Assembly (NCBI GenBank): GCA_002762985.1
Contig: PCXZ01000008.1
Coordinates: forward strand, 1-36,949
Direction of reading: 5' to 3'
Source: Candidatus Woesearchaeota archaeon CG10_big_fil_rev_8_21_14_0_10_44_13
GTDB lineage: Archaea; Nanobdellota; Nanobdellia; Woesearchaeales; UBA12501
DNA length: 36,949 nt
The translations under genes and the position numbers were made by a program. How positions within the stretch are numbered: position 1 is the stretch's first letter; the number at the start of each line of letters is the position of its first letter. The notes beneath the pieces were generated by a model. It saw only the letters and a program-made list of their open reading frames with translations, was not told where the DNA came from and ran no database searches. Shown piece by piece: positions 8,416-16,926 of this stretch.

Positions 8416-9096
8416 TCAGAGCCTGAACTCTGCCAGTATCTTTGTCTTCTTATTTGAGCATGCTGCATTTGTGCTTATGAGCGATATCTTATCAACTCTG
8501 ACCTTATCCAAACCAATGGACTTTATCTTTTCAAAGGCCTTCAGAAACTCCTTGTTCGGAGTATTATAAAACCTGCAGAGAGTTATGTTCCCTATGACAA
8601 CATCAGGGAGTATGTATCTCTTATCATCCCCAACACCAATCTCTGATAATCTCTCCCTCAAACCAAGTATGAAATCCTGTGTTTTTATGTCAGGGTATCC
8701 TTTGACTGACACTCCCGCTATTGTTTTCAAGAGCCCTGAGAATTCAAATGATGGCATCTCTTTACCTTTAATGTACTCTGACAGGCTTTTCAGTGTAGTT
8801 ATATCGCTCGCAGTGAAGTTCGGAGGGTCTGCAATGACCTTCACATTATTTATTGTAACATGGAACGAATCAAGAAGGTAATAATACTGAGAAGGGTCTG
8901 CTTTCTTCAGAGGGTTTATGATTTCCTGGTTTATTTTCTCTTTTAGTCTATCTGGCAAGAAATAAACCATAGTCAGACATATACGGGAATCATCTTCAAA
9001 ATCATCAACTTTTGAGACCACAGATGCTTTTGAATTAGCGCCTGAGTTCTCCAATTCATTGAATATAGCATCTTGTCTTTCTTTGAGAGAAGCCAT
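8416..9096 (-). CDS. 2H-phosphoesterase-like protein, degenerate second motif
   Basis: A 226-residue protein that I place tentatively in the 2H (LigT/2'-5' RNA ligase-like) superfamily. The first motif is seen as SFHVTINN (about residue 78), a classical HxT. At the expected distance the second repeat reads GNITLCRF (about residue 172), in which the catalytic His is replaced by Asn while the xTLxRF frame remains. If the fold is right, the protein may bind rather than cleave, or use another residue. It lies 16 nt behind MTA phosphorylase and ahead of apt on the same strand. Its role in nucleotide salvage is inference only; it could also be an unrelated lineage-specific protein. Confidence 0.5.
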   Translation of the reverse strand: MASLKERQDAIFNELENSGANSKASVVSKVDDFEDDSRICLTMVYFLPDRLKEKINQEIINPLKKADPSQYYYLLDSFHVTINNVKVIADPPNFTASDITTLKSLSEYIKGKEMPSFEFSGLLKTIAGVSVKGYPDIKTQDFILGLRERLSEIGVGDDKRYILPDVVIGNITLCRFYNTPNKEFLKAFEKIKSIGLDKVRVDKISLISTNAACSNKKTKILAEFRL

Positions 9097-9112
9097 TTTT
9101 TTCAGATGAGAT

Positions 9113-9862
9113 TTATTTTATCTTAGGTATTGCCTCAACAAGCAGCTTAGTGACCTTCTCGACATTCTTCCCGAATATCTTGAGAATCGCTTCCCATGTC
9201 ACGGGCTCTTCGTCTGTCTTCCAGCAATCATAGTCTGTTGACATCGCCACAGCAGCATAGGGTATCCCTGCCTCGCCCGCAAGTATGGCCTCTGGAGCTA
9301 TCGACATATTGATCACATCAGCGCCCCATTGCCTGAACATCCTGCTTTCGGCTCTTGTAGAAAACCTTGCGCCTTCGATAGTTATCACAGTCCCCTTATG
9401 GTGATGCCTTATTTTCAATTCCTCTGCTGTCTTTATCAGGATTTTCCTCAGGTTCTCATTAAAAGGGTCTGCCATCGGCGTATGCACTGCTTTGTGTGGC
9501 TCAAATTTATCGTAAAAACTTACCTGTCTGTGCCTTGTGAAATCTATGAACTGGTCTACAATAACCAAATCCCCTCTTCCGATCTCCTGCCTCAAGCTTC
9601 CGCATGCTGTCGTCGCAAGTATGTGCGTGCAGCCGGCTTCTTTGAGCGCCATTATGTTCGCCCTGAAATTGACATGCGTCGGCGGGATAGTATGCTGCCT
9701 TCCGTGCCTTGCAAGCAGGACGACATCGACGCCTTTTATCTTGCCGGCTTTCAGCGGAGAAGAAGGAGCGCCATAAGAGGTATCAACTTCAATATCCTTC
9801 GCATTCTCAATTATCTTGGGATCATCAAGTCCTGAGCCGCCGATTATGCCTATTTTCACCAT
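9113..9862 (-). CDS. mtnP: S-methyl-5'-thioadenosine phosphorylase
   Basis: A 249-residue trimeric PNP/MTAP-family enzyme that splits methylthioadenosine into adenine and methylthioribose-1-phosphate. GIIGGSGL at the N-terminus and the RHG...H phosphate site are family marks. ATTACGSL and the base-binding region INMSIAPEA ... MSTDYDCW are of MTAP type: the two Asp of DYD favour adenine over 6-oxopurines. An AGGGGG stretch precedes the ATG, and a TATA-like AACTATAAAAAC near 9908-9921 gives a leader of about 25 nt. It heads the run with the 2H-like gene and apt. Confidence 0.93.
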   Translation of the reverse strand: MVKIGIIGGSGLDDPKIIENAKDIEVDTSYGAPSSPLKAGKIKGVDVVLLARHGRQHTIPPTHVNFRANIMALKEAGCTHILATTACGSLRQEIGRGDLVIVDQFIDFTRHRQVSFYDKFEPHKAVHTPMADPFNENLRKILIKTAEELKIRHHHKGTVITIEGARFSTRAESRMFRQWGADVINMSIAPEAILAGEAGIPYAAVAMSTDYDCWKTDEEPVTWEAILKIFGKNVEKVTKLLVEAIPKIK

Positions 9863-10019
9863 CTAAACCCCCTCTGCAAAATTTAATGATAATGATTCCA
9901 TACTTCGATTATGTTTTTATAGTTTGCGGTTGACAGGCATGTTTCTGAGGCCCGATATGTATGCTCATATCATCCATTGGAATCTCCCTGACTGCCCGGA
10001 TACAGGGATAATAGAGGGA

Positions 10020-10589
10020 TCAAAGCTTCGTCTTCACGGCCTTCTCAGAGATGACTGCAGAATTCCCGGTCTTGTCCTCGATGATTATCCTGCACTTCTC
10101 CTGGCCCCACATTATCCTTGTGATCTTATTGAGCATATTCTTCGCTTTCTTCTTGTCCTCTTCATCCTCTGAACTGTCCCTTGCGAATTCGACGGCCTTC
10201 TTTACCCTGTTGAAAAGCCCTTCGACAGTCGTTATGTAGCCGTTTGATGTCGGTCCGCCCTCCATGGTCGTGATGTGCGGGATCTTTACAGTCGCTTCGC
10301 ATGATTTCATCAGCATTATGTTCATGTCCTTCTCATTGTCTATGTCCAATGTTATCTTGATAGGCTCATTCTCCTCAGAGAATTCTACATCGGCCTTGTG
10401 GTACTTGCAGCTTGAGCAGGTCATTGAGAAGACATAGATCAGGACTTCCTTGTCGCCGAAAGGGATGTACCTGTCCATCTCTGTGAGGGTGCATGTCTTC
10501 TCCTTGCAGACAGGGCATTCCTGGCCCGGCAGGGTCTCTATGCGCTCCTTGTTGGGGGCATTGCCATGTGATTTTTTTTCTTCTGACAT
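10020..10589 (-). CDS. ZPR1-family zinc finger protein
   Basis: A 189-residue single-copy ZPR1 module. The four-Cys zinc finger is formed by CPVC (about residues 25-28) and CSSC (about 58-61), followed by the beta-rich ZPR1 domain with the signature GPTSNGYITTVEGLFNRV near residue 113. Eukaryotic ZPR1 carries two such modules and assists eEF1A folding; archaeal homologues carry one, as here. The ATG is the probable transcription start: TATA CTTTATAAAT is centred 27 nt upstream and there is no ribosome binding site. Confidence 0.92.
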   Translation of the reverse strand: MSEEKKSHGNAPNKERIETLPGQECPVCKEKTCTLTEMDRYIPFGDKEVLIYVFSMTCSSCKYHKADVEFSEENEPIKITLDIDNEKDMNIMLMKSCEATVKIPHITTMEGGPTSNGYITTVEGLFNRVKKAVEFARDSSEDEEDKKKAKNMLNKITRIMWGQEKCRIIIEDKTGNSAVISEKAVKTKL

Positions 10590-10610
10590 GGGAGAAACCA
10601 GGGGTTATAG

Positions 10611-10620
10611 ATTTATAAAG
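10611..10620 (-). promoter_or_regulatory. TATA box of zpr1 gene
   Basis: CTTTATAAAT, centred about 27 nt before the ATG; implies a leaderless mRNA. Confidence 0.65.
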
Positions 10621-10813
10621 TTTTTGATGGAGAGGTTTGTTTGTGTAGAGAAGTGTGTTTATTTTGTTTTTTCATCAAAAAATAACCCTTCCGCTTCCAA
10701 TCCTATATCCCTCCCTTCCAGCCAAATGTGCGCATTGGGACAAACTTAAGGCACGAAGTTTTACAGATGAAAGAAGATAAGGTAGAATTAAAACAAGAAA
10801 TAAATCAAAAAAA

Positions 10814-11233
10814 CTAAATCTCGTCTCCTGCCTGCTGAGCAGCCATCTCTGCAGGAGATTTCTTCTTCTCCCTGTGGATCTTTGCGAACGAAGGCGCAAT
10901 GCATATCCAGTCATCGCCGAATCCTGCAATGTCCCCTTCAAGGGCCTCGACTGTTTTCTTCAGCTTGTTTATCGATCTCTTCAATTCGATAAGATCCTGG
11001 TCTTTCAATGGCTTTATGTTGACGAGCGCGATAGTGTATCCTTCCCTCACGATATCAAGGATGGGCTTTGTATCAGCGAAATCCTGGAGTATGAAAGGCC
11101 TTATCATTATCTTTGCAGGTTTCTCTTCAGAGCCTGATGTATCAAGCTCAAGATAACCCTCATCATAATCATCGGGCAGATCTGCTCCGCCAGAACCAAC
11201 CATTGCTTTTATCCTTTCAAAAATACTTGCCAT
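10814..11233 (-). CDS. sepF: SepF cell-division protein
   Basis: A 139-residue SepF. The N-terminal amphipathic helix (MASIFERIKAMVG) would bind the membrane. A linker follows, then the SepF core from about residue 42, containing FADTKPILDIVREGYTIALVN and the dimer segment GFGDDWICIAPS. In archaea SepF anchors FtsZ to the membrane; FtsZ is not in the window. Strong GGAGG ribosome site 6 nt before the ATG. It diverges from the envelope-gene run starting at 11552, so division and envelope genes face each other across one control region. Confidence 0.93.
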   Translation of the reverse strand: MASIFERIKAMVGSGGADLPDDYDEGYLELDTSGSEEKPAKIMIRPFILQDFADTKPILDIVREGYTIALVNIKPLKDQDLIELKRSINKLKKTVEALEGDIAGFGDDWICIAPSFAKIHREKKKSPAEMAAQQAGDEI

Positions 11234-11551
11234 AACGCCCCTCCTTTAAAGGTTTTTGTCTGATTGCTTTTGGTTTAAATGTGGTTTTAACCGCTATTAA
11301 ACACTTACAAACTTGAATTAGGTTTATATACAAATATATAAATGTTTCGCTTAATTGCTTTTTTGGGATAGTAACAAACCGGGCATGAGCAGCATATGTG
11401 ATAATGGCTTTAAAACCCTGCAAAACAGCGATAAATTTAAAAATTAAGCCCATATTTAAAGGTGAATAAAGGGATATATATTATTAATATATCAGGGCCA
11501 GCATAACAGATGGACCGGCCATGATTGGTTTTGAAAAGAAAGAGGTGTTTG
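11234..11551. other. divergent control region sepF / envelope operon
   Basis: 318 nt, AT-rich. Near 11321-11350 lie overlapping TATA-like sequences readable toward sepF. Near 11431-11445 an AATTTAAAAATT element can serve the plus-strand run. No RNA gene or credible ORF was seen; the minus-strand ORFs covering it (11217-11453, 11437-11805) have no ribosome site or recognisable content. Confidence 0.5.
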
Positions 11552-12298
11552 ATGCTTTTTTGGATTCTGATTATAGCGGCTTTCATACTCCTTACAGCGC
11601 TGTTTTTTGCGATTCTGAAAGGCATCCTGAAAGCCCTGGCATCCGCCCTGGGTGTAATCTCAGTTATCCTGATCATATTGGGTGTCTGGGCTATCCTGGA
11701 TGCAAGGTCCTTTGTCGAAGAATCGAAGACCCCGGGCCAATTGTTCGTGCTCGACGAGGATGGAAGGATGCTTGCAGGAGTGAATGACCTTTTCATGCAG
11801 GACAAGAATGCGACAAAAAAGATGACAGAGGATGAGCTCTCATCTTATTACAGGTCATACAGGGGAAAAGATATTAAAGGGATACTAAAAGACAAAAAGA
11901 GGGTCTTCGTGATCGACATGAGCGCATTTGATACCCTCACAGAAAGCGATTTTGGGCCCTATGAAGGGCTCAGCAGGGATTTCGTCTTCAGCGCATTGAG
12001 ATCAGACAATGCGGCAAAAGCCCTCCTTGACAAGACGATAAGGGAATCCAATGTGACAGGGGAGTATGAAGGCATCCTCAGGGACCAGATGATGGAGAAG
12101 ATGCCCCCTGAATCCGAGATAAGGTCAAGCCTTTTCAATGTCCTTCTCGATGCATCGATGAGGAAACAGGGTCCTGCTTTCCTCCTGGGGCTGTTGAAGG
12201 AAGGCAAGATGGATGCTTACCCCAACTCAATGATGTTCAGGGCGATAAAAGTGATGCCGATGTCCGTTTTCAGGAAAGCTGAGAGCATGATGAAGTAA
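11552..12298 (+). CDS. membrane protein with two N-terminal helices, unknown function
   Basis: A 248-residue protein starting at the ATG at 11552, where AGAGGTG lies 4 nt upstream; the longer frame from a TTG at 11525 has no such site. Two hydrophobic helices (about 1-20 and 25-48) form a hairpin. About 200 charged, mostly helical residues follow, with a short strand-like segment KKRVFVIDMSAFD near residue 115. I do not recognise the family. First gene of the run, 60 nt ahead of the large surface protein and divergent from sepF, so an envelope or division role is possible but only inferred. Confidence 0.75.
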   Translation: MLFWILIIAAFILLTALFFAILKGILKALASALGVISVILIILGVWAILDARSFVEESKTPGQLFVLDEDGRMLAGVNDLFMQDKNATKKMTEDELSSYYRSYRGKDIKGILKDKKRVFVIDMSAFDTLTESDFGPYEGLSRDFVFSALRSDNAAKALLDKTIRESNVTGEYEGILRDQMMEKMPPESEIRSSLFNVLLDASMRKQGPAFLLGLLKEGKMDAYPNSMMFRAIKVMPMSVFRKAESMMK

Positions 12299-12358
12299 GG
12301 GATTGAGAGAAGTTTAGGAAAATATCACCTCCAGTAAGCGGATCGGGAGTGCAAGAGA

Positions 12359-15145
12359 ATGAAAAAAGAGGATATTAAGAATATTGGAAAGATGGCTGCT
12401 GCCTATTGCGCAAAGGCTGCTTTTTTCCTGCTAATGCTGTGCTTCATATCCCTATTTATTCCGCACGATGCACGAGCAGACACTACTACGAAGATAAGCG
12501 GGTATTATTATACTGATGAAACTTTTGTCCTGAATGACAGGCTGGCCATAATCAATGTCGATTCAGACGACCAGATAATAATAAACTATGACGGCGAATT
12601 CCTTGTCATAAAGAACAACACGTGCAAGACAGTTATAAACAACAAGTTCTGCGTCGATTCGATATTACACGATAAAACATTAGATAAAAAAAAGGCGCAG
12701 ATAATAGTCTATTATATCGGGCCTGACATCACGATATCGAGGAGCATAAACAAGTCTGACCCTTTCATCGGAGAAGGCATAAAGATGACCGTAAAATTAG
12801 AGAACAATGGGAATATCACTGCAAAAAATGTGACTTATATGGATATGTTCCCCCCCGAGATTGAGATTACGAAAATCAAGAAAGGCAATGCTGTCATAGA
12901 AAAGGTGCAGATGATAGGGAATGAAACCGGGACGAAGCAGAACATGACAAGGGTCTTCTGGAAAGGGGAGATAGCCATGAACGGAGTCATAGACCTTGTC
13001 TATACCATCAAGCCCCTGCAGTATATAAACACATTATTCGCTGCAAAAGCGATATACAATGACGGCAGGAAAAATGTCGAGGTGATATCATCCACATCAT
13101 CCATAAAGACAAAATCCTTCTTCGAGATATCAAAAAAATTCGCTCCGACAGATTACAGCGTGGCTGCTGAGTCCACAACTTTGATAAGCGGCGAAACAAA
13201 GGCGGACCTTTACATCGGAGAAGAAGCCCTGTTCATAGTGGAGATAAAAAACAAAGCACTGAAGAATGAGACGATAAATGTCAGCTACCTCGATTTCTAC
13301 ATACCTGAAAACCTCCTTTACAAAGGCTCAACCACATTCGTGGTGTATACGAACAAGAGCAATGAGAACGAGACATATAATCCGGGGGCGCATACGCTTG
13401 AGAAGATAGGCGCAGGCAGGTACAGGTGGCATGGCCTGATGAACCCTGATGGCCTTGTTTTTGCCATAAAACTGAAGGGAGTGAAGAAAGGGCATGCGAG
13501 CATAGCTGTATATGCCAAACTCGTCCAGTTGGACGAGAAAAAAGAGCCCTATTACAGGTCATTGTATGATCAGGATTATTATGACAATGAGGATATAGAA
13601 GTGAAGTTGAAGGATCCGTCCATAGAGACCAACCTCAATGAAGGGAAGACATTCGACTCTGCACAGAAGGCCTATTTAACTATCTATATGATAAACCCGA
13701 ATGAATTCGCGAATTTAACAAAAATGAAGGTCATCCTTGATACCCCCTGGACATCAAAAAATTTCACCATCAACGACCTTAGGAAGGGGAATTATGTAAG
13801 CATCTTTGACGGCTTCGTGACAATGCCCTCTGTCACTGAATCCACAGGGAAAAAGATCAAGGTCAATGTCACATACGAGACAGAGTATGGGGAGCTGTAT
13901 TCCCTTAAACTTGATAGGAACATAGCGATAAAGCCTTTCCCGCCGATAAAGATAACATATTCGGTATCCCCGGCAAAGAGCTCCACAACGGACAAGAGCA
14001 TAATCGATTATCAGAAATCAATAGTCACAGTAAGGCTTTCTAACACGGGCAACAGCAGGATAGAGCACATCAATGTCACGCAGATAAGCGACCCTCTGCT
14101 CACGAACCAGGATAACATCTCAAGGACGATAAACCTGGAAAAAGGGGTGGTGATGGATGTCCTGATGTACGAGATAGAACCTCCTGATGACAAGGATATA
14201 AAAGAATACCTTCTCAGCACAAACATAGATTACATGGCCTCTAATGAGACATTCCATGCTGTGAGGGATTATGTCATCGAGGTGAACCCTAAAAAATTAT
14301 CCATAACAGGCACAAAAAAGGCGCAGGTGGAGACTGCTGTGAGGGGTGTCCCGTTCAAGACAGATTATATCATCGAGAACACTGAAGAAGAGACATTGTA
14401 CAATGTGACTGTGCTTTTCCCTGAGAGGGAGGATTATGATCTCCTAGGCAGCAGGCATTACTCGATAAAGAAGATAGACAAGGATGAGAGGATACCTATA
14501 ATTGGGAAAGAGAGGGTTGTGTCAAAAATAAACCTAAGCTCTGCCAGGCTTCCGAAAGCAGAGATTGTCTTCCACGATGTTGATGGTGTTGAGTTCAAAG
14601 CGAACAGCAGCGATACGACGATTGAGATACTTTATGCCCCTTTCGATTCCCCGACAATGACCTTAAGAAGGAACATATCGAAAGACACGGTAAATGAGTC
14701 AGAGAGTTTCCTTGTTGATACGATGATAATGAACATCGGCCAGAAGGACGCAAGAGTGACATTGACAGATTTCGGCAAGTCCTGGGAGATCTACAGCTAT
14801 GCCGGAACGAACAAGACGATGACCTATTTGGTCAATGAGAGCAGGTTGGGGGACATCGAGCTTCAGCCTGCAGTCATAAGCTATGGTTACAATGATGAAA
14901 CATATTATTCCTTCTCTAACAAGAACATACTCACTGTAAAAGAAAAGCCCGGTGCGGGGAAAGCAGAGGAAAAGCCTGTTGAAGAGGCTGTCCAGGAAGT
15001 AAAACAGGAAGTCGTGGAGAAGAAAGCGAACCCTTATGCAAAATACCTCTATCTTGTGGTCTTTGTGATAATAGTGTGCCTGATCATATTTTCTGTGATA
15101 AGGATGAAGCCCAGCGAGAAGAGATTCGAGTTCATGGAAGAATGA
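12359..15145 (+). CDS. large surface protein with repeated Ig-like/COG1361-type domains
   Basis: A 928-residue secreted, membrane-anchored protein. An N-terminal signal sequence (hydrophobic about 16-36, then PHDARAD) is followed by successive beta-rich domains of the COG1361/DUF11 kind, each opening with phrases such as KMTVKLENNGNITAKNVTY. Many N-X-S/T sequons suggest N-glycosylation. A Glu/Lys-rich stalk precedes a C-terminal transmembrane helix (about 900-918) and a short charged tail ending EFMEE. This is the layout of an archaeal cell-surface or S-layer-associated protein. Which partner it binds cannot be read from sequence. Confidence 0.85.
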   Translation: MKKEDIKNIGKMAAAYCAKAAFFLLMLCFISLFIPHDARADTTTKISGYYYTDETFVLNDRLAIINVDSDDQIIINYDGEFLVIKNNTCKTVINNKFCVDSILHDKTLDKKKAQIIVYYIGPDITISRSINKSDPFIGEGIKMTVKLENNGNITAKNVTYMDMFPPEIEITKIKKGNAVIEKVQMIGNETGTKQNMTRVFWKGEIAMNGVIDLVYTIKPLQYINTLFAAKAIYNDGRKNVEVISSTSSIKTKSFFEISKKFAPTDYSVAAESTTLISGETKADLYIGEEALFIVEIKNKALKNETINVSYLDFYIPENLLYKGSTTFVVYTNKSNENETYNPGAHTLEKIGAGRYRWHGLMNPDGLVFAIKLKGVKKGHASIAVYAKLVQLDEKKEPYYRSLYDQDYYDNEDIEVKLKDPSIETNLNEGKTFDSAQKAYLTIYMINPNEFANLTKMKVILDTPWTSKNFTINDLRKGNYVSIFDGFVTMPSVTESTGKKIKVNVTYETEYGELYSLKLDRNIAIKPFPPIKITYSVSPAKSSTTDKSIIDYQKSIVTVRLSNTGNSRIEHINVTQISDPLLTNQDNISRTINLEKGVVMDVLMYEIEPPDDKDIKEYLLSTNIDYMASNETFHAVRDYVIEVNPKKLSITGTKKAQVETAVRGVPFKTDYIIENTEEETLYNVTVLFPEREDYDLLGSRHYSIKKIDKDERIPIIGKERVVSKINLSSARLPKAEIVFHDVDGVEFKANSSDTTIEILYAPFDSPTMTLRRNISKDTVNESESFLVDTMIMNIGQKDARVTLTDFGKSWEIYSYAGTNKTMTYLVNESRLGDIELQPAVISYGYNDETYYSFSNKNILTVKEKPGAGKAEEKPVEEAVQEVKQEVVEKKANPYAKYLYLVVFVIIVCLIIFSVIRMKPSEKRFEFMEE

Positions 15146-15206
15146 CCAAAAGATTAAGGAAAAATATAAAAAGGCAGTTGCAATAATCGTATAAAAAGGT
15201 GAATGA

Positions 15207-15683
15207 ATGAGTTTTTTAGGAAAACTGATGTTCTGGAAAGAGCCAGATTTCGACAGCGGAGGCAAGTTCGAGGATGTGAGCAAGGACTTCAGCTTAGGAG
15301 GAGGCAAGGAGACAGGGTATGGGCTCACGAAAGAGCCCCTTGGATCGGACAGGGCCCCTGGGCTGGCAGGCACTGGCGAGCTGCCTTCAGATAGCCTGGG
15401 TGCAGGAATGAGCGTGAAAGACACAGGATTCGAGCACGCAGAAGAGCCTGCACAATTCAGGTCCCAGCCTGAAAGGAAGCCTGCTTATTTCCAGGAGATC
15501 CCCCAGCAGCAGGGGTACGGCGGGTTCAATCAGCAGCAACAGGGCTATCAGAGGGATTTCTCAAAGGATATGGAGATAATATCAGCGAAGCTTGATTCCA
15601 TAAAGGCCATGCTTGACACGATAAACCACAGGATAGATTCTATTGAAAGGCAGCAGGGGAAGAAAGGAAGGATGGAGTGGTAG
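15207..15683 (+). CDS. small Gly/Gln-rich protein with C-terminal coiled coil
   Basis: 158 residues. A short N-terminal MSFLGKLMFW that could dip into the membrane is followed by a disordered Gly/Ser/Gln-rich middle (about 15-112) and a heptad-like helix (about 113-148; MEIISAKLDSIKAMLDTINHR). No known family. GGTGA 4 nt before this ATG selects it over the overlapping out-of-frame ATG at 15203. An AAAATATAAAAAG box near 15161-15173 can start a short transcript. lspA begins 6 nt after its stop, so the two are co-translated. I infer a membrane-peripheral helper; unproven. Confidence 0.75.
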   Translation: MSFLGKLMFWKEPDFDSGGKFEDVSKDFSLGGGKETGYGLTKEPLGSDRAPGLAGTGELPSDSLGAGMSVKDTGFEHAEEPAQFRSQPERKPAYFQEIPQQQGYGGFNQQQQGYQRDFSKDMEIISAKLDSIKAMLDTINHRIDSIERQQGKKGRMEW

Positions 15684-15689
15684 TTTTTC

Positions 15690-16118
15690 ATGAAAATTGA
15701 TAAGCTGAGATTGTTTGTCATTGTTTCTGCAGCTTTTGTTTTCTTAGACCAGCTGACAAAATATCTTGCTGCGAAATCAGAAGTGAGCATCGTCCTGATA
15801 AAAAATTTCCTTTCCCTAATCTATACGACGAACACAGGCGCAGGATTCAGCATACTGCAGGGAAGGCAGATATTCCTGATTTTATTTTCAATCATTGCGC
15901 TCGGAATCATAATATATTATTACAGGCAGACCCCCGCAAGATGGATACCTTTCACAGCGATGGTATTCGGGGGCGCCATGGGAAATCTTATTGACAGGGT
16001 TATCCGAGGCCATGTGATAGATTTCATCTCGTTCTCGTTCTGGCCGAGCTTCAATGTCGCGGACATCGGAGTCATGTTAGGCGTGATCGGATTGGTCTGG
16101 ATGATATGGAGAAGTTGA
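15690..16118 (+). CDS. lspA: lipoprotein signal peptidase (signal peptidase II)
   Basis: A 142-residue, four-helix aspartyl protease that in bacteria removes signal peptides from lipid-modified prolipoproteins. All conserved blocks are present: FLDQLTK (Asp20), NTGAGFS (48-54), GNLIDR (98-103), HVIDFI with catalytic Asp111, and FNVADI with catalytic Asp125. The family is standard in bacteria and rare in archaea, so this copy is probably of bacterial origin. No lgt homologue or clear lipobox substrate is in the window. It is translationally linked to the coiled-coil gene before it. Confidence 0.93.
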   Translation: MKIDKLRLFVIVSAAFVFLDQLTKYLAAKSEVSIVLIKNFLSLIYTTNTGAGFSILQGRQIFLILFSIIALGIIIYYYRQTPARWIPFTAMVFGGAMGNLIDRVIRGHVIDFISFSFWPSFNVADIGVMLGVIGLVWMIWRS

Positions 16119-16164
16119 AATAGGCCTGAAAGTTATTTTATATGTTACGAAACCAATTTTTCAG

Positions 16165-16279
16165 CAATGGACGAAACCACGGTTTTAGAAACGACAAGCT
16201 TAAACATTGCACGGAAAGGGATTTCCGAACGGAGTGAGGAATATCCCTTACTAGTTTCGGTGCCAATGGACGAAACCAC
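16165..16279. repeat. 16-bp direct repeats flanking a hairpin
   Basis: The 16-mer caatggacgaaaccac occurs at 16165-16180 and again at 16264-16279, 99 nt apart. Between them is an imperfect hairpin: 16216-16226 (aagggatttcc) pairs with 16238-16249 with one bulged base. This lies between the convergent lspA and aIF1A genes. It could be a small insertion with target duplication, a paired-end structure, or a shared terminator. Confidence 0.65.
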
Positions 16280-16281
16280 TG

Positions 16282-16623
16282 TTAGAATTCTTCAGCCTCT
16301 TCAATCCCCTTCAGTTTCCCGTTGTGCTTCAGCCATTCGACCTGTGTCGGCCTGTACTTGAGGAGTATATCGCCTTTCTCATTATCATATTCCCATGGCT
16401 CTACTATGACTATGTCATTCTCCCTGACCCATAATTTCCTCTTCATCCTGCCGGGAATCCTGCATATCCTCTTCTTTCCGTCAAGGCATCTCACATACAT
16501 CCTGCTGCCGCCAAGGCGCTGCTCGACAATGCCTATGACTTCCCTGCCGCGGGGCAGCTTTATTCGGCTTATCTCCTGGTTGATCTGGTCCTGCCTTGCC
16601 TGCTCCTGCTTCTTGATGCCCAT
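16282..16623 (-). CDS. eif1A: translation initiation factor aIF1A
   Basis: A 113-residue OB-fold initiation factor that binds the ribosomal A site and supports initiator tRNA placement. PRGREVIGIVEQRLGGSRMYV and CLDGKKRICRIPGRMKRKLWV are the archaeal/eukaryotic IF1A signature, with the C-terminal helix and an acidic tail (EEAEEF). The frame is open to 16689, but the start is set at the ATG at 16623: TATA CCTTATAAAC is centred 27 nt upstream, matching the leaderless pattern of this genome, and the upstream 22 residues look untypical. The ATG at 16629 is the alternative. Confidence 0.95.
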   Translation of the reverse strand: MGIKKQEQARQDQINQEISRIKLPRGREVIGIVEQRLGGSRMYVRCLDGKKRICRIPGRMKRKLWVRENDIVIVEPWEYDNEKGDILLKYRPTQVEWLKHNGKLKGIEEAEEF

Positions 16624-16644
16624 GAGCATATAGAAAAAAAGGCT

Positions 16645-16654
16645 GTTTATAAGG
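16645..16654 (-). promoter_or_regulatory. TATA box of aIF1A gene
   Basis: CCTTATAAAC; its distance of about 27 nt selects the ATG at 16623 for a leaderless mRNA. Confidence 0.65.
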
Positions 16655-16827
16655 TTTTTGGTGAATCGTTGGTAAAAAAGTGATGACAATGATTTTTATT
16701 TGCCTCAAAAACTACCCCACCCAAAAACGCTGCAAAATCAATGTCCCGCCCTTTCATTCAAATGTGCCTAGAATTTCCATCCTAGAGCACAGGCATTTAG
16801 TTGTGCGCAGTTGTGCTGAAAAAAGAA

Positions 16828-16873
16828 GCGGCCGTGAGCCATATCCGGAAGTTGTGCGGTGGAGGCGAACGGA
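16828..16873 (+). repeat. dispersed repeat, hairpin-less copy C
   Basis: Contains the left end gcggccgtgagc (16828-16839) and the right end agttgtgcggtg...gcgaacgga (16850-16873) of the element seen at 6989 and 19529, but the two internal hairpins are missing and replaced by about 10 nt. It lies between thrS and aIF1A. The rest of the 16690-16926 spacer holds no gene. Confidence 0.65.
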
Positions 16874-16926
16874 ATGATGTGGGTTTAAGAAATGATTAAA
16901 CTCCACTTAGAATATTTAACTTCAGA

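Noticed and set aside
9923-10019. Possible box C/D small RNA between zpr1 and mtnP
   Set aside because: CTGA tetramers occur, but no proper C box (RTGATGA) at the right distance on either strand; the TATA-like sequence there fits mtnP.
11437-11805. Minus-strand frame of about 122 residues overlapping the membrane protein gene
   Set aside because: No ribosome site and no recognisable content; antisense to a gene with a clear ribosome site and helical hairpin.
14699-15424. Minus-strand open frame of about 241 residues inside the surface-protein gene
   Set aside because: Antisense to a clearly coding gene with signal peptide and membrane anchor; its content is low-complexity Leu/Phe/His typical of a shadow frame.
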